NCBI RefSeq assembly: GCF_018873765.1
Contig: NC_057924.1
Coordinates: forward strand, 2,294,001-2,358,000
Direction: 5' to 3'
From: Telopea speciosissima
Taxonomy: Eukaryota > Streptophyta > Magnoliopsida > Proteales > Proteaceae
Length of the DNA stretch: 64,000 bases
The position numbers were made by a program, and so were the translations under genes. The notes beneath the pieces are model-generated. The model did not search any database. It was given only the letters and a program-made list of their open reading frames with translations, and was not told where the DNA came from. The stretch's first letter is position 1, and every line of letters begins with the position of its first letter. This document shows, piece after piece, positions 35,901-47,823 of the stretch.

Positions 35901-37137
35901 ACTGTGTCGGTTTTGACCTCGACCTATACCGATACTAATATTTGGCCGATCTTTGTATCTGGAAAACGGTTCTTAGTAAAGGAAAATTTGTCCAAAGATC
36001 AAATTTTTATTAAAAATGAGGGTAATACATACGATAAGGCCAGATACAACCGAGACCGATTCAAAAAACGGATATTGAAATTTAAAACCATTAATGGAAC
36101 TGCGTGACACAAGTTTATGGGAATCAATATCAATGGCCGTTCCATATTATAAGTAAATTCAAAATCATACCATTTTTTGGCCAATACTCCTAATCTGTAT
36201 CGGTATCGTATCAGTATAGAATATTAGCAATACTGATATATATCGATCGGTAAAACCAATATGATACTGATACCTTGATCCATGATATGATAGCGTTAGA
36301 AAAAGTCCAGTAAGTGCTAGGTAAGTAGAATGAATTGTACGATGGACTATGTTTTCAGAGATAATATAACCTTCTTATCCATGGGATCTGTACTTCTGAT
36401 TTGGAAGACAAATGGTATTTCGATCTTCATAAATGGAGAAAGAAAATAATGCCACTTACTATTCCATGATTCTCTCTTTACCTTAGGTGATAAAAAAACT
36501 CTCTCCTTATTGCATGTTATTAGAAGCTAGAGGCAAGGGGTTCTAGAAATTCGATCACAACGCCAAATTACTTTGGTTGAAGATATTTTCTCTTCACCTT
36601 GGATGACAAACAACTTTCTCCTTCTGTTATATATTATTGGAAGCAGAGACACGGACCAAGGGCAACGAATATCATCTATCCCATAAGAAAAGTCTGTCTA
36701 TTTTTTCAAGTCTTGCTTAATAACTATTACATACAAAAATTGGAATATGACAAAAAATTAATAAATAATAGATTAATTATAATGCTAAATTTTTGTATGG
36801 TAATGATTACATACAATTTTTAAAAAAAATCTTTATTGTACAACAAATTCATACCACAAATTACATAATAAGTGTAACTTGTTGTCACCAAAATGGTGAA
36901 TTAAGAAGTTGTAACCTTATTTTAATTGTCTTTTTATCTTATTTAGACAAGTTATTTAATATAATATTTAATGCAAGAATAAAAAGGGAATTTTGAAAGT
37001 ATTAAAAGTTATTTAATGCAATATTTATGTGAAATATTAGGATTTACTTTTATTGGGAAAAAAAGTGTGCTATTGCAAACAGGTCAAAAAAGTAAAATTA
37101 CAAACTTCTTAGTTCACCCCTTTGGTTACAATAACAT
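35901..37137. other. AT-rich intergenic stretch
   Basis: No gene. TATCGGTATCG-like simple text at 36,190-36,290. Confidence 0.4.
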
Positions 37138-37148
37138 CTTCCCTTACA

Positions 37149-37713
37149 ATTTTTTTTTTGGTAAATAGAACTTTTATTGATAACCCCTTGGGTAACAAAA
37201 AGAATGAAAATGATACAAAAGCCAAGGAGAAAGAAAGGAAGGCGAAGAAGTGAACCAGAAGGAGGACTCTTGTCTGATAGCACCGTGTGATAACATCTAT
37301 ATCAGCTAAAGGTGTTCGCTACAAAATTCCCTTCTCTGTTGGTATGTTGAAATGCAATGAATTCGAAATGCCGAAGAAGAAACTTGCAATCCTTTAGAAT
37401 CAAGGAAATTCTCCATAAGGAGGACTCTTGTCTGATAGCACCGTGTGATAACATCTATATCAGCTAAAGGTGTTCGCTACAAAATTCCCTTCTCTGTTGG
37501 TATGTTGAAATGCAATGAATTCGAAATGCCGAAGAAGAAACTTGCAATCCTTTAGAATCAAGGAAATTCTCCATTGAATTGAAAGAGCTTTAAAGGTGTT
37601 CGCTACAAAATTCCCTTCTCTGTTGGTATGTTGAAATGCAATGAATTCGAAATGCCGAAGAAGAAACTTGCAATCCTTTAGAATCAAGGAAATTCTCCAT
37701 TGAATTGAAAGAG
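37149..37713 (-). mobile_element. 5'-truncated LINE (L1-type) with triplicated RNase H segment
   Basis: The poly(A) end (poly(T) on the plus strand) begins at 37149, preceded by a TTTACC tail. The minus frame near 37,460-37,750 reads ILKDCKFLLRHFEFIAFQHT and then NREGNFVANTF, the end of a plant LINE RNase H domain. An 11-bp duplication CTTCCCTTACA flanks it at 37138-37148 and 37714-37724. Inside, a 158-bp unit (37,261 and 37,419) and then a shorter third copy (about 126 bp further) repeat the RNase H segment in frame. Confidence 0.8.
37261..37713. repeat. Tandem repeat inside the LINE fragment
   Basis: 'ggaggactcttgtctgatag' starts at 37261 and 37419 (158 bp). The inner segment starting 'aaaggtgttcgctacaaaat' occurs at 37308, 37466 and 37592. 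The copies are nearly identical, so the duplication is recent or happened during insertion. Confidence 0.9.
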
Positions 37714-37929
37714 CTTCCCTTACATAATAACCCATTTGCCTTATTTGGTCCACATCAGGACGTTATGGGCATAAAAATGTGGCTATAAACTCTATGTAAC
37801 TATGCATGGTTGCACATAGAATAAGCCCTTAAAAATAAAGAGTTCTTCGGTAGCTTATGATCGAAAGGGCGGCATGCGCTGCGCGAATGATTGGCTCCTG
37901 GACAAACAGTCTGCTGGTCTATTAGTTTC

Positions 37930-38110
37930 TCTTTTTTTTTTTTTGGTAAATCAAAAGATTCATTGATTGGAACGTGTTACAGCCGAGGCATCCAAATCGC
38001 ATATGGTTTGGAGCCAGGGAGTGGAAATGGGCCAGGTTGTCTCACACGTACAAGACAATGCCCTCCGAGCAAGGAAGTCAGCGACGCTGTTATGTATGTA
38101 TGATCAACCA
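37930..38110 (-). mobile_element. Second LINE 3' end
   Basis: Poly(T) at about 37,931-37,945 is followed by 'ggtaaatcaaaagattcatt'. The minus strand encodes a SVADFLARRAL-like motif, the end of a LINE RNase H, about 110 bp before the tail. It lies 200 bp from the previous LINE, in the same orientation, and has a different sequence. Confidence 0.6.
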
Positions 38111-38294
38111 TACAAAGATTGAGGCCAACATCTTCTTTTGATGCGGTATTTAGTTAAAATTGTTTCCCAAACCATTCTTGAAAACCAACATTGAAAGAGT
38201 AAATGGTCATTGTAAATTGAACCAGTTTATCTTTAGAAAAAACAGAGTTAATAATCACAACAGTGGATCCTATACCTATCCAAGAAGGTGCAAA

Positions 38295-40076
38295 TCAACT
38301 ACCGGTTTGAGATGATTGGGCAAGCACTAAATCAGATACCGACAATGTCCCAGACTGATCAACATCGAGATCTTCAAACTCCTCCATTACAAGATCTATT
38401 TCTTGTTGTTTGATCTTCCCCATCTCTTTGAGCTTATATATGACGAATTCAGCAGCACTGTTAGAGACAGAACCGAAGAAGACATCAACATTAGAGAAAA
38501 TATCAAACAATCTATGTAGGAAATCATTTGGTGAACTGAAATCAAGAGGGAAGCAGCCTGTGGAGCTCCTACGTTGATGATTTCAGCATGGTTTTCATGT
38601 TCAAAACAATTCCAGCCATGGCTATAACAAGGTTATTAAACTCTTAATCGGGACCGGATCAGGTCAGAATTGGCCTGAATCCTATAAACACAGCATAGAT
38701 CGAAGTGGCCCGCATTGAGATGGGGCTCAGCTGAATCTGACCCAAATTGCCGTTTCAATCAATCTGATTCTGATTCTTGAAACCCTGGGCTATAATAAAG
38801 ATCTGAAACGATCCAGAATTAGAATTATATTTAGTTCAGAGCAATGTCTGATACCCATCTATTGTCTTTTCACATGTGTACTCAAAAAGCATGCAAGAGC
38901 TAGACAAAAAACAAGTCTTGAGAATGATATATGTTATGTATATGTCGGATGGAATTTGCCAAGTCCGATCCTGAGTCCAATTGATCCAGAGCGGCCAATC
39001 CATGCTAAGTATCTAGGGGTTCAGGCCGATTCAGGCCAATTCCTGACTGTGAGAATTGGAATCAGCTGTACCTGAGCCGGATCCCTATTCCGAGTTTAAT
39101 AACTTTGATAGAGGTGTTATCCAGAGTCTCTTGTTTAAATCTTAAGAAGCAAGCTCACCCTTACTTACCTCACAACCCCATCATTGTCGAGATCAGCTGC
39201 CTCAAGATCTGCGGATGTCGTCGTCCGGTTAAGAACCCAATCGACCAGCAAATGTTGTCTTCGTTCGGTATTTAGCTCAGCTAGGTATAGGAAGAGCTGA
39301 GCTACACAAATAGTACTTGCTAGTATCCAAAACACAGCAAAGACTCGCCCTGTTTCAGTTGAGAAGCTCTTATCACCATATCCTAAAGTTGTGATAGTAG
39401 AACATACACAGTAGAAGGCATCAACAAGATCCAACTTCTCAACTTTATGTAAAAAGATTGTCCCAACTACTAATAGCAGTAAAAATAGGATCAGGATCAC
39501 AACAAACTTGTATTTCACTCTGTTGGTTTCAAGTTCTTTGACAACCTCCTTTGCTCCAACCTTGTGACTCATGTGTAAGGCCTTAACTAACAGTATTTCT
39601 TGCTTTTCTACAAGATAATCTGCTCCTTTACTAAGTATTAACCCAATAAGAGCCATGCCTGAGAAGACAAATGCACAGGCAAGTAGTTTGGAGAGTTTGG
39701 TATTTGGGACAAGGTCTCCATATCCAACTGTGGTCATAGTCACAATACAGAAATACACAGCATCGAGAACCCCATTTGTTTTCTCCCCTCCGATTTGATT
39801 CCTGACGAGGAAGAAGCAGATGGCACCTACACTAAGATAGATGGTTAATAACGTGGCTACCTGCACAAAACTTGGATGTAAATCCCCAAAGAGGAATTGG
39901 GAACGTGGAAGAGAGCCTCCACCATTCTTCTCTGGGTGAGGAGAGTCTAGTGAAGGAGCACTTTTACAGCGGCGTAATCTTCTTTTCTTGTTAGTTTGTT
40001 TTTGATTGGGTGGTTTAGGGGAAGGATCTAATAACCCCACAAGCAAACACTGTTCTTCTCCATCAGCGTTGGCCAT
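38295..40076 (-). CDS. TPK1: Two-pore K+ channel, TPK1/KCO1 type, two coding exons
   Basis: Exon 1 is 40076-39169 and exon 2 is 38457-38295; the junction gives GVV-S-AAEF and a 356-aa protein (Arabidopsis TPK1 is about 363 aa). Each of the two pore domains has a selectivity filter: TTVGYGD (115-121) and TTLGYGD (229-235). Four membrane helices flank them. The N-terminus has R36-C-K-S39-A-P, which fits the RxxSxP 14-3-3 site of TPK1. The C-terminus carries two EF-hands, at D295-E306 (DLDNDGVVSAAE) and D334-D345 (DVDQSGTLSVSD). The family forms dimeric, Ca2+- and 14-3-3-activated K+ channels of the vacuolar membrane. An in-frame ATG five codons upstream (40091) is also possible. A probable leader intron (40581-40289, GTGAGT...AATAG) lies upstream. 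The coding intron carries GATC-rich repeat text at 38.64-39.1 kb. Confidence 0.94.
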
Positions 40077-40288
40077 TTGAAGATTTATCAAACGTCTTTT
40101 TCTTTCAGAATACCCAGATAATATTTGTTGAAATCCCTATAGAGATCAGGGCTGAGGTGAAGGAACCCTTCAGCAACATTGATGAAGACTACAAGTAGAA
40201 GAGATGGAATCAAAATTTTTAGAGGGATAGAGGCTTCTGATCCTGCACATCTGCAACGAATCAGGGTCTTCTCGAAGCTCGTCCTATC

Positions 40289-40581
40289 CTATTGAGAGAA
40301 CCAGAAATCATTTCAATTCAAACAAATAGTGAAGTTTATATTGCGATCTAAACGTTTATAATAAATCATAAACCCAAAATGAGAAGAAGTGAATAGCAAT
40401 TCCAGAATGCACAAAACCTAAAAAGTCATGAAATTCCAATTGTTAATTGTTATGGGTAGGGGAAGATCTGGATAATAAATCCATAGTTCGAAACTGATAA
40501 ACACAGAAAATAAGGAAGCCAAAATTAACGAGACGAATCAAATAACAAAGCAAAAACAAGAAATAAGTTGTAGTTACTCAC
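40289..40581 (-). other. Probable 5'-leader intron of TPK1
   Basis: On the minus strand, CTTTTG|GTGAGTAAC at 40581 and TCTCAATAG|GATAGG at 40289 give a 293-bp intron between a TC-rich first leader exon (about 40,582-40,650) and the exon with the start codon. Confidence 0.45.
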
Positions 40582-40659
40582 CAAAAGGAGGAGGAGATAA
40601 GAGAAAGGCAGAAAGGAAGTCACAGAGGAGAGACACTTTTGGGTTGGTTGCTTCAGTAT

Positions 40660-42410
40660 GAAATATGAATTCGATTAAACCCCAGCGATTCAGAGAAAAG
40701 GGAACAAAACGGAATCCTGAAAGATATTATCTGATCCGCAATTCCGCATAAAGGAGGGTGGATCGGCTGGCGAATCGGGTTGGTCAGTCATATGTCAGAA
40801 ACTCAGAATCCGAAATACGGACCCAGTCGAGTGTGGCCGTGTGGCCTTATAAGTAGTCAACTCAGTGTGCGAGCGACGTTTGAGTTTCTCACACGGACAC
40901 AACACAACAAAACAATGCCAACGTGTAACAGTTTTTAGTGCTCTTGGGACTTCGGCAATGCAGTGCTCAGTTTACTTACGTGGCGCATCCGGCGGTGCAC
41001 AATACTTCAGAGGGTAAAAGTCCATCATTCTTCTTGTGTGATGCATCGTCCAATGTGCCACGTAAATGCACTGGCCTGTGTATTACATTTGAGAAGATAA
41101 AAAATTCATGCTCTTACTTTCTTTAGTTATTTTTTAGTTGTTTTTGGATAGAATTTTCTTCTATTTTTTAAGCCACAGAAAGAGTGGAGTGGAATACTGG
41201 ACTCCACGTTTCATACCCTCAATGGGTCATGTGGAGTCCACGATGGAATAGGATAGGGTTTCTCATTACCAGGTGGACCGGGATTGTTTGGGTTTGGGTT
41301 TGGGTAAAAATTCTATTATCCATTGAAAAGGGGAAAAAGAACGCTACGGGTTTGTATAGTAACCTTCCAAAAAATCGTTTGTAATGGTAATCCAAACTAT
41401 ATCATCTCTATCCAATGGTTAGAATAACTGCATCATCAATTCTCAAGGATACACGCTTACACGTACACAAATGTACTTTTATGGTGAAGGTACTTCATGA
41501 CCAAGCTATGATAAGTTGGGCTAATATTGGGCTTAGGTTTGAACCCAAAAAACATGAGTAGTGCAGCCTAAATGTCGGGTTCAATGGTTCATAATTTTGG
41601 TTCTTATCTTTTGACTTTTTAATATTTTTTTCATATGCATAATTTTGGAGTGAGCTGAAATTTTGTAAGAAAATTGGAGATGTGGTGTACCTGTAAACCA
41701 AGTTTAAGACTGCCAGGAGGGCTGCCATGTGGCAAATGTACAGCAGCCCATTTTGGCAATTCCCAAAAAAAAGGACCCCTACTCTTAACTTTCTCTTGTA
41801 ACAGCAGCCCCTTGTGGTGTATGTAGTAGTGGATCAGTTTACACTTCACAACCCACTCATGAAAACCAAAAAAAAAAAGCCCGCCCATATTTGTTAAATC
41901 CAAAAGACCTGCCCAAGCCCAACCCAACTCGAGAAACCCAAGCCCTAATTTGGCTTTGGTTGGGCTCCGGAAAGCAATCTCAACCCAAAGGCTGGGTTGG
42001 GCTTTCTCACCCAAACCTCATATTGCTGCGGCCACTTGTCCAGCCCGCCCAACCCACTTGATGCCCATATATGTGACAATGTGATGCTTTTACAAGGGGT
42101 GCTTGTCTAGGATTTTAAACTCAATATTGCCCCGAATCAGTCCCAAAAACCTTAGAATCAATCTCTTAGGTCTGAAAACCCAGCGATCTGGTCTCAGAAA
42201 CCCTAGAATTGGTCACTCCGGAACATTTAGAATCAGGATGAGTTATTTGAAATAGTGGTGCTCATGTAGCAAACCTTCTTGTTTGATTATCATTTGCGTA
42301 CAAAAGGGCCCCACTGGTATGCCTCTTAGGATACTCTTCACCTAATCTGTTTCCCGTTAGTGATAGTTGAACAGTTGTTTTCATACGCATGAGGAGAAGG
42401 AGGAATCTTA
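40660..42410. other. Upstream region of TPK1 and intergenic space
   Basis: No gene supported. 'gggaaaaagaacgctacggg' at about 41,332 matches the end of the Mutator-type MITE at 48.1 kb, but its partner end is not evident. From 41,880 to 42,240 there is CCCAAGCCC-rich and GATTC-rich degenerate repeat. Confidence 0.4.
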
Positions 42411-42555
42411 GGTTGTGTTTGGTATGTATTCTCGGAATAGATTTTGAAACTAGAATGCATTTTGAAGTGTAAAAATAGGGGGGGGGGGGGGGAATCAGAT
42501 TTCAAAATAGCATTTAGTCCCAAAATCTATTATGAATGCATATTGGAAACCACCT
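42411..42555. mobile_element. MITE, TGTTTGGTATG family, copy 3
   Basis: Left end 'ggttgtgtttggtatgtatt' and right arm 'tgaatgcatattggaaacca' with inner arms 'tagaatgcattttgaa' and 'ttcaaaatagcattta'. A G-run (about 42,478-42,491) interrupts it. Confidence 0.65.
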
Positions 42556-42597
42556 TAAAACAAGATTTGTTCTCCTTCCCTATGCGGGGGTTTAGGT

Positions 42598-44131
42598 CTT
42601 AGAAAAGCTTCTACTCATAATAAAGCCCTCCTGTTGAAACTTGGTTGGAGATTGTTGACAAATAACTGTAATTCCCTTTGGATAAAGGTTTTAAAAGTCA
42701 TATACTTTTATAATTCCTCTCTTTCTAATCCCAAAATTTCTAAAAGCCAAGGATCTTGGACTTGGAATAGTGTTGCTTCTATCCTTTCAATTCTTAAACA
42801 ATTTTATCTAGTCCAAAATTGGTAATGGATCATCTACCTTCTTTTGGGATGACCTTTGGATCCCTTCACACACAAGATCTTTGATCACCCTTAATCCCTC
42901 GCTTCGTGTGAATGGAATGATGTTAAATAATTGTTGGAATGTTGAATTACTTTGATCTGTTATTATTAACTGTTTAGTTGATGTTATTTCTTCCATTCAC
43001 ATAACAGGGAATCACAATGTGTAGAGATGCACTTTGTCACACAATGGTCACTTCCCTACCAAATTAGCTGCTAAATTTTTTTGTCGGAATGCTTCTTCCC
43101 ATTTTGATTCTAACTTTTCTACATGGTGGAAATTCTTTTGGAAATTGAACTTACATCCGAAGTTTAAAATGTTTTTTTGGCGTGTTTTACATGCATAAAT
43201 CTCAGTTAAAGCGATCCTATCAAAGTGGATTCCAATTGAGCCATTGTATGCTCTATGTGGTTTTGATACAGAGTTGATTTGGCACCTTTTCTTCTCGTGT
43301 GAATGATCTAAACGAATTTGGGCTGCTAGTCCACTGGGACTGCGAGTGGAAAGCATCTCTCAGTCCTTTTTAATCAAATTTTGTGTCTCTTTCTTGTTAA
43401 ATGGTTCCCTTGACAAACTTATGTCCATTTGGTTTTTCTCGTTGGTTGTCTTAACTTGTTATTTTATTTGGGACACTCGGTACAAGGTTATTCAAGGATT
43501 CGTTAAACTTGATCCTCATCTAGTACTTAAGCAGGTTCTTCGAGGGATGTGTGATCTGAACATTTCCCCCTTCTCTTAATGTTGTGGATGTTAACTTTTC
43601 CCAATCTGTTTTAATATCTGACTCTTGTTTATCTAATCTCACATTACCCTTTTATGCCTATTACATCTTGATCTGCACAGGAGTTGCTAATCCAACCTTA
43701 GTATCATCTGCATGGAATTTTGCATTTTGTTTCAAGGAAAAACTGTGTTGATAACTGCAGGTTTTGATATTTTGAGGAGCAAGGCGGAAGTAGAGATGGC
43801 TGGTGTTCTAGTAGGAATCAGTCAAGCTCAAGAATTCCATCTACCGATCTCTGAGATCTGGTTTCAAATAAGGACGTTCTGAGAATGTTGCTGACTCCTT
43901 CTAAGGAATCCTAGCCATCACATTTCCTACCCGCCTTACTTAGATACTTATTTAACTTTTTTCGATTAAATATGTTACATTATCCCAATGATCCAATACT
44001 TTTAATCATGCAACACTTGGCATTATGCACTCTCTTGGGGAAACAATCGTTTTATATCAAAAACTCTAATTTAAATTTTATCTAATTAATTAATTTTCTC
44101 TTTTCACAAAAAAAAATAATAATAATAAAAA
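42598..44131 (+). mobile_element. LINE ORF2 C-terminal remnant
   Basis: Translation gives LGWRLLTNNCNSLWIKVLKV and later GSWTWNSVASILSIL, the text that follows reverse transcriptase in plant LINEs. A zinc-binding RT motif (ALCGFDTELIWHLFFSC-like, near 43,250-43,300) comes next, then RNase H-like text. It ends in a poly(A)/(AAT) tail near 44,108-44,131. The frame is broken in several places and no full ORF remains. Confidence 0.75.
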
Positions 44132-44231
44132 ATTGAGGCTCATTTACAGGGGCGCACATCATTGATTTGTAACAAGTAGTGTATGGGACATGCTTTATTA
44201 AATTTGAAGGTGACGAGGTAGATTCTGACTT

Positions 44232-44408
44232 GGATTTGGATCTTGTATGGCTGGGCAGCCGAGCGGTCAGCGTGTGGTCTCACACAGATAGGGGGTGAAA
44301 TGACCGTTCCACCCACTACCCAAACACCCTGCTCAGATAGGGTTCAAATCCTGCCTGTGTGAGGTCGCACACTGGCTGCTCAGCTGCTTGGCCGTAGAGG
44401 ATCCCGAT
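44232..44408. mobile_element. Hairpin MITE, GGATnnGGATCnTCT family, with core motif
   Basis: Left end GGATTTGGATCTTGTATGGC; right end read inward GGGATCCTCTACGGCC. The arms pair through 'gggcagccgagcggtcagcg' and 'tggtctcacacagat' against their complements. The centre 'gggggtgaaatgaccgttcc' is the shared core, linking this family to the TTATCCCC family. Confidence 0.75.
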
Positions 44409-45406
44409 ACTTCTAACTTTCAAGATAGGTCCGAGATACGGAGCACCTAATGGTAGAAAAGGAAATTGTGGACTTGTAACCACAGAAGTGTAAGGGAGAC
44501 CTTGTGGCTTTGTTGATTGTATTGATCTTCCCTTTCTATTGTGTAAGGAAATGAACAAGAATGAGAAGTTTGATGTCTTTTCCTGTCTCATGCATGGGAA
44601 AAAAAATATGGAGAATGTTTCTTTTTCTTCTATTTCTGTAAGAGCTGATCATTGCTGATTTGCATCCGATGGCGATGAGAGGGGTGGAAGGAATCTGTCG
44701 AGAATATTTTAAAAGTGAATTTACAACAGCTACCCCTTCATTGCAACTCAGTAAAGACACCTGCAAGGATAAATGAAATACAGTAAAGTAAATACAGTGA
44801 GAAGTCAGTATACAATCATGTTTGATAAGAATTACAAAGGTTTTATTTTTTAACGGTTTGGAATTTTCAATTTTCTTCCATTAATTTCCCTTTGCAATCA
44901 AAGAGAGCCTTAAGGGAATTCATGCAATGGGATTGGTCCAAATGAGCCATAACCCTAGAAAATCCAATACAAATCAACTGATTCAAATTAGGTGGAATCA
45001 GAATCGGGATCCGGATCATGGTTATAAAACATGAGATTGCATTGGTAACTATATCTATTATATTGGATTCAGTTATTATCAACACGGATACCGATATGAA
45101 TCCGACATATCGTATCGAATCGTATCATCGTATGGTATCAAAACCAAATTCGAACCATGGAAGAAGTGTGAATCAAAAATCAAGAAACAGTCATTTCATG
45201 AGTTCAAAGTCATAGTTTGCATCTTTTTGCATTTTCAATTTTGGTGTGAACGACAGAGTTATCAGAAAATATCATCAAAAAAGACAAGAGTCATCAGAAA
45301 AAAGAAAGGTCGGGGTGTAGAGTGAAGAATGGGTAGGGAACCACTGAACCAGCCTAGACGTGTGGACTGGGACTAGAATTGAATTGAAGAAGCTCAATCA
45401 TAATCA

Positions 45407-45445
<39 letters not shown>

Positions 45446-46487
45446 AATCAGAATCTCAAATTCTCAGTCAATGCTCCAGTATTTGGATTGGCTGGCGTTC
45501 GTGGGCCAATGGGTTTCGGCGGAACCTTCAAGGAAATTAGAGAATTCGTGGTGATCACAAAATTCTGCAGAAGAGATAATCGATCATCATCGCAGATCGG
45601 CAGTAGAGAGGAAATCGCTGGACATGAGACACAGGGACAGACCGACAGGGTTTAATTGAGAAGGAAAAATTTGATCGTTTAATTTTCTCATCTTTTAATA
45701 ATCTATTTCGTCCTCTTCTCCAAAGACCTAATTGAGGAATTGAAGACCTCAGTCAAGCGGGTAATTGCAGGGAAGCTTCCAATAGATATATGGCAAATTG
45801 GCAATTCAAAGAAGAGAAAATCTCGCATATTTACTCATTCAGACCCACTCACTCGTCCCAATCTCTTAAGCATTGATTGATAGGCAAAACCAATCAATCA
45901 ATCAATTCCGACACTCCACCTAAGACATTGATATCCCAGTGTCTATTTATTTGTCCTTGGCTAATTGGATTTGGCATTTGGTGATGATCTTTTTTCACTC
46001 ATATCTCCATAGAGATTGATAAAGGGGAAAAAGCATATATTAAGTTTTCATAAATAGTGTATCTATTACCCTTCTTAATCTCTTCTTCCAAGATCTTACA
46101 CAATTCTCCCCAACCCACTAACCAAGTAATCCTATTTAGTTAATCAATAAAACTCTAGTTTCTGCAACTGCATTTGGATCGCTTCTTCACTTTATTTGGG
46201 ATCGATAATAAAAATTAAAGGAGACGAAACTGGAAAGGCAAGAAGGAGTTTTCATAAAAAATTTGGGGGCTTTAGGGACGTAGAAAAAAACAGAGTTCTT
46301 ATTTGATATCTTCTACACACAACTATGTTATATTAATTATTAGATCACAACCACAAGGGGAAAAAAACGTGAAAAAGCTCTCCAAAAGCTAAACTAGGAA
46401 GCTTAAAACAGTGTTATGTTAAGAGAATTGAAAAAGAAGAAGAAGAAGAAAGAGCTAAACAGAGTGAGAAACAAAAAATACTGAACA
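44409..46487. other. Intergenic region
   Basis: No gene can be supported. It includes GATC/TATCG-rich repeat text at 44,990-45,150 and a CT microsatellite at about 45,411-45,439. The stretch near 45,440-45,660 could be a transcribed leader but no conserved protein follows. Confidence 0.4.
45411..45439. repeat. CT dinucleotide microsatellite
   Basis: About 14 uninterrupted CT units. Confidence 0.9.
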
Positions 46488-46532
46488 TTGTCTGAGATCT
46501 GCAATCTGAAATTTTGGAGACTGATTCTTAAT

Positions 46533-47261
46533 TTAAACCATAACCAGTTGCCTCTGAGCTTCGCTTCTGATTCCTTGTTTCATCTTTCTTATAAAATCTT
46601 CACATTTTTTGTTCAATTCCTCCGTACTTATCCATCCATTTCCTTCTTCGTTTTCTTCTTCTTCTACTTCTTCTTCTGTTTCTGCTGCTGCTGTTGATGT
46701 TGATGTTGATGTTGATGTTGCTGCTGCTCCTGCAGTTAAGAAACCACTCTCTCTTCCCACTGCAATCAAATACCCATTTCCATCTTCCACTGTAATCAAA
46801 CACCCATTTCCTCCTCCTCCTCCTCCTCCTCCACCTAGAGCATTCTCTGAAGTTTGGATTCTCTCCAACACAACTACCTCCTCTGAGGCGGAAGCTTTCT
46901 TCTCTGGCATTTCATTCACCCTTTGAAGATCATCTCTATTCCTCCGCTGGAATTCATCATGAATTTTATCCGTCTCTACTGAAGAATAACTGATCAGACC
47001 AGAGTTCATGGCTAGGAAGAACAGGATTCCATTGCAGAGGAGAAACATGTAATTCCTGTCAATAGTATGGTCGAAGAGTTGGAAAGAAAACGTAGAGAAG
47101 TATAAATTGAATGAAAGTTCTAAGAAAGAAAACGTTGCAGAGTAGGAAAGGAAGAAGAAAAAGACACAGATGGAGATCAGGAGCTGAAGGGTCTTCTTCA
47201 AAAACTGGGTTTTTTCGAATTTGATCCCAGTTTGTAGTTTTTGACACTTGATCCTGTCCAT
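46533..47261 (-). CDS. DUF761-containing plant membrane protein (242 aa)
   Basis: The single-exon frame starts MDRIKCQKLQTGIKFEKTQF and ends in ELNKKCEDFIRKMKQGIRSE followed by AQRQLVMV, the DUF761 signature (a C-terminal motif shared by many plant proteins, often paired with DUF4408). Two hydrophobic segments, about residues 25-50 and 70-92, predict membrane insertion. The middle is low-complexity: nine glycines in a row, a TSTSTSTST tract and a Glu-rich stretch (ETEEEVEEEENEE). These rest on triplet repeats (about 46,690-46,830) and are likely to vary between individuals. A TATA box lies about 130 bp upstream. The biochemical function of the family is not established. Confidence 0.8.
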   Translation of the reverse strand: MDRIKCQKLQTGIKFEKTQFLKKTLQLLISICVFFFFLSYSATFSFLELSFNLYFSTFSFQLFDHTIDRNYMFLLCNGILFFLAMNSGLISYSSVETDKIHDEFQRRNRDDLQRVNEMPEKKASASEEVVVLERIQTSENALGGGGGGGGGNGCLITVEDGNGYLIAVGRESGFLTAGAAATSTSTSTSTAAAETEEEVEEEENEEGNGWISTEELNKKCEDFIRKMKQGIRSEAQRQLVMV

Positions 47262-47387
47262 TGTCTAGCTATCTAGAAGAAAGATGTGTTTGGAGAGAAG
47301 AACAAGCAGTGATCTATGAAGTGAGTGAGAGAAGAAATTCAGATTTTTTAGAGGACTCTTAAGGCATTGGTGGAGGGATAGGTGAGG

Positions 47388-47399
47388 TTTATATAAATA
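47388..47399 (-). promoter_or_regulatory. TATA box of the DUF761 gene
   Basis: On the minus strand the sequence is TATTTATATAAA, about 130 bp upstream of the start codon at 47261. A leader of about 95-100 nt would follow. Confidence 0.55.
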
Positions 47400-47788
47400 T
47401 ACAAAGTTTATTCATGGGTCCTCCTCCATTCTTCATCTTTAGAGGTTGAGAATTTCTTAAAGCTAAGAGATGGTGTTGGAGACATGGACAGACTTGATTA
47501 AACTAATTGGTAGATCTGTTAAATGATTACCCAAGAGATAATCAGATGTTATTGACTAATCACGATTGTGTGCATGGTGCATGGTGCACGGCCATATTTT
47601 CAATCGTTGGTTGGACATGATCGTATACATTATATGGTCCTTTATTTCTATCCAATGGTTGCAGATATGATCATGCATCATGCACGGTCATGCACAAAAC
47701 CTTTTGCCGTTTAAATTTGTTCATGAATCATGAGTCATGTGTAGATGGAAAGTCATTACCATAGTCCTTAGTCAATCTTTCGGCAGTG

Positions 47789-47823
<35 letters not shown>

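Noticed and set aside
40930-41110. Possible hairpin MITE ending 'gagaagataaaaaattc'
   Set aside because: The right end resembles the 33.3-kb element, but the left half does not pair with it convincingly.
46609-46926. 105-codon plus frame rich in VDVDVD and PPPPPP
   Set aside because: It is the reverse-strand shadow of the low-complexity part of the DUF761 gene.
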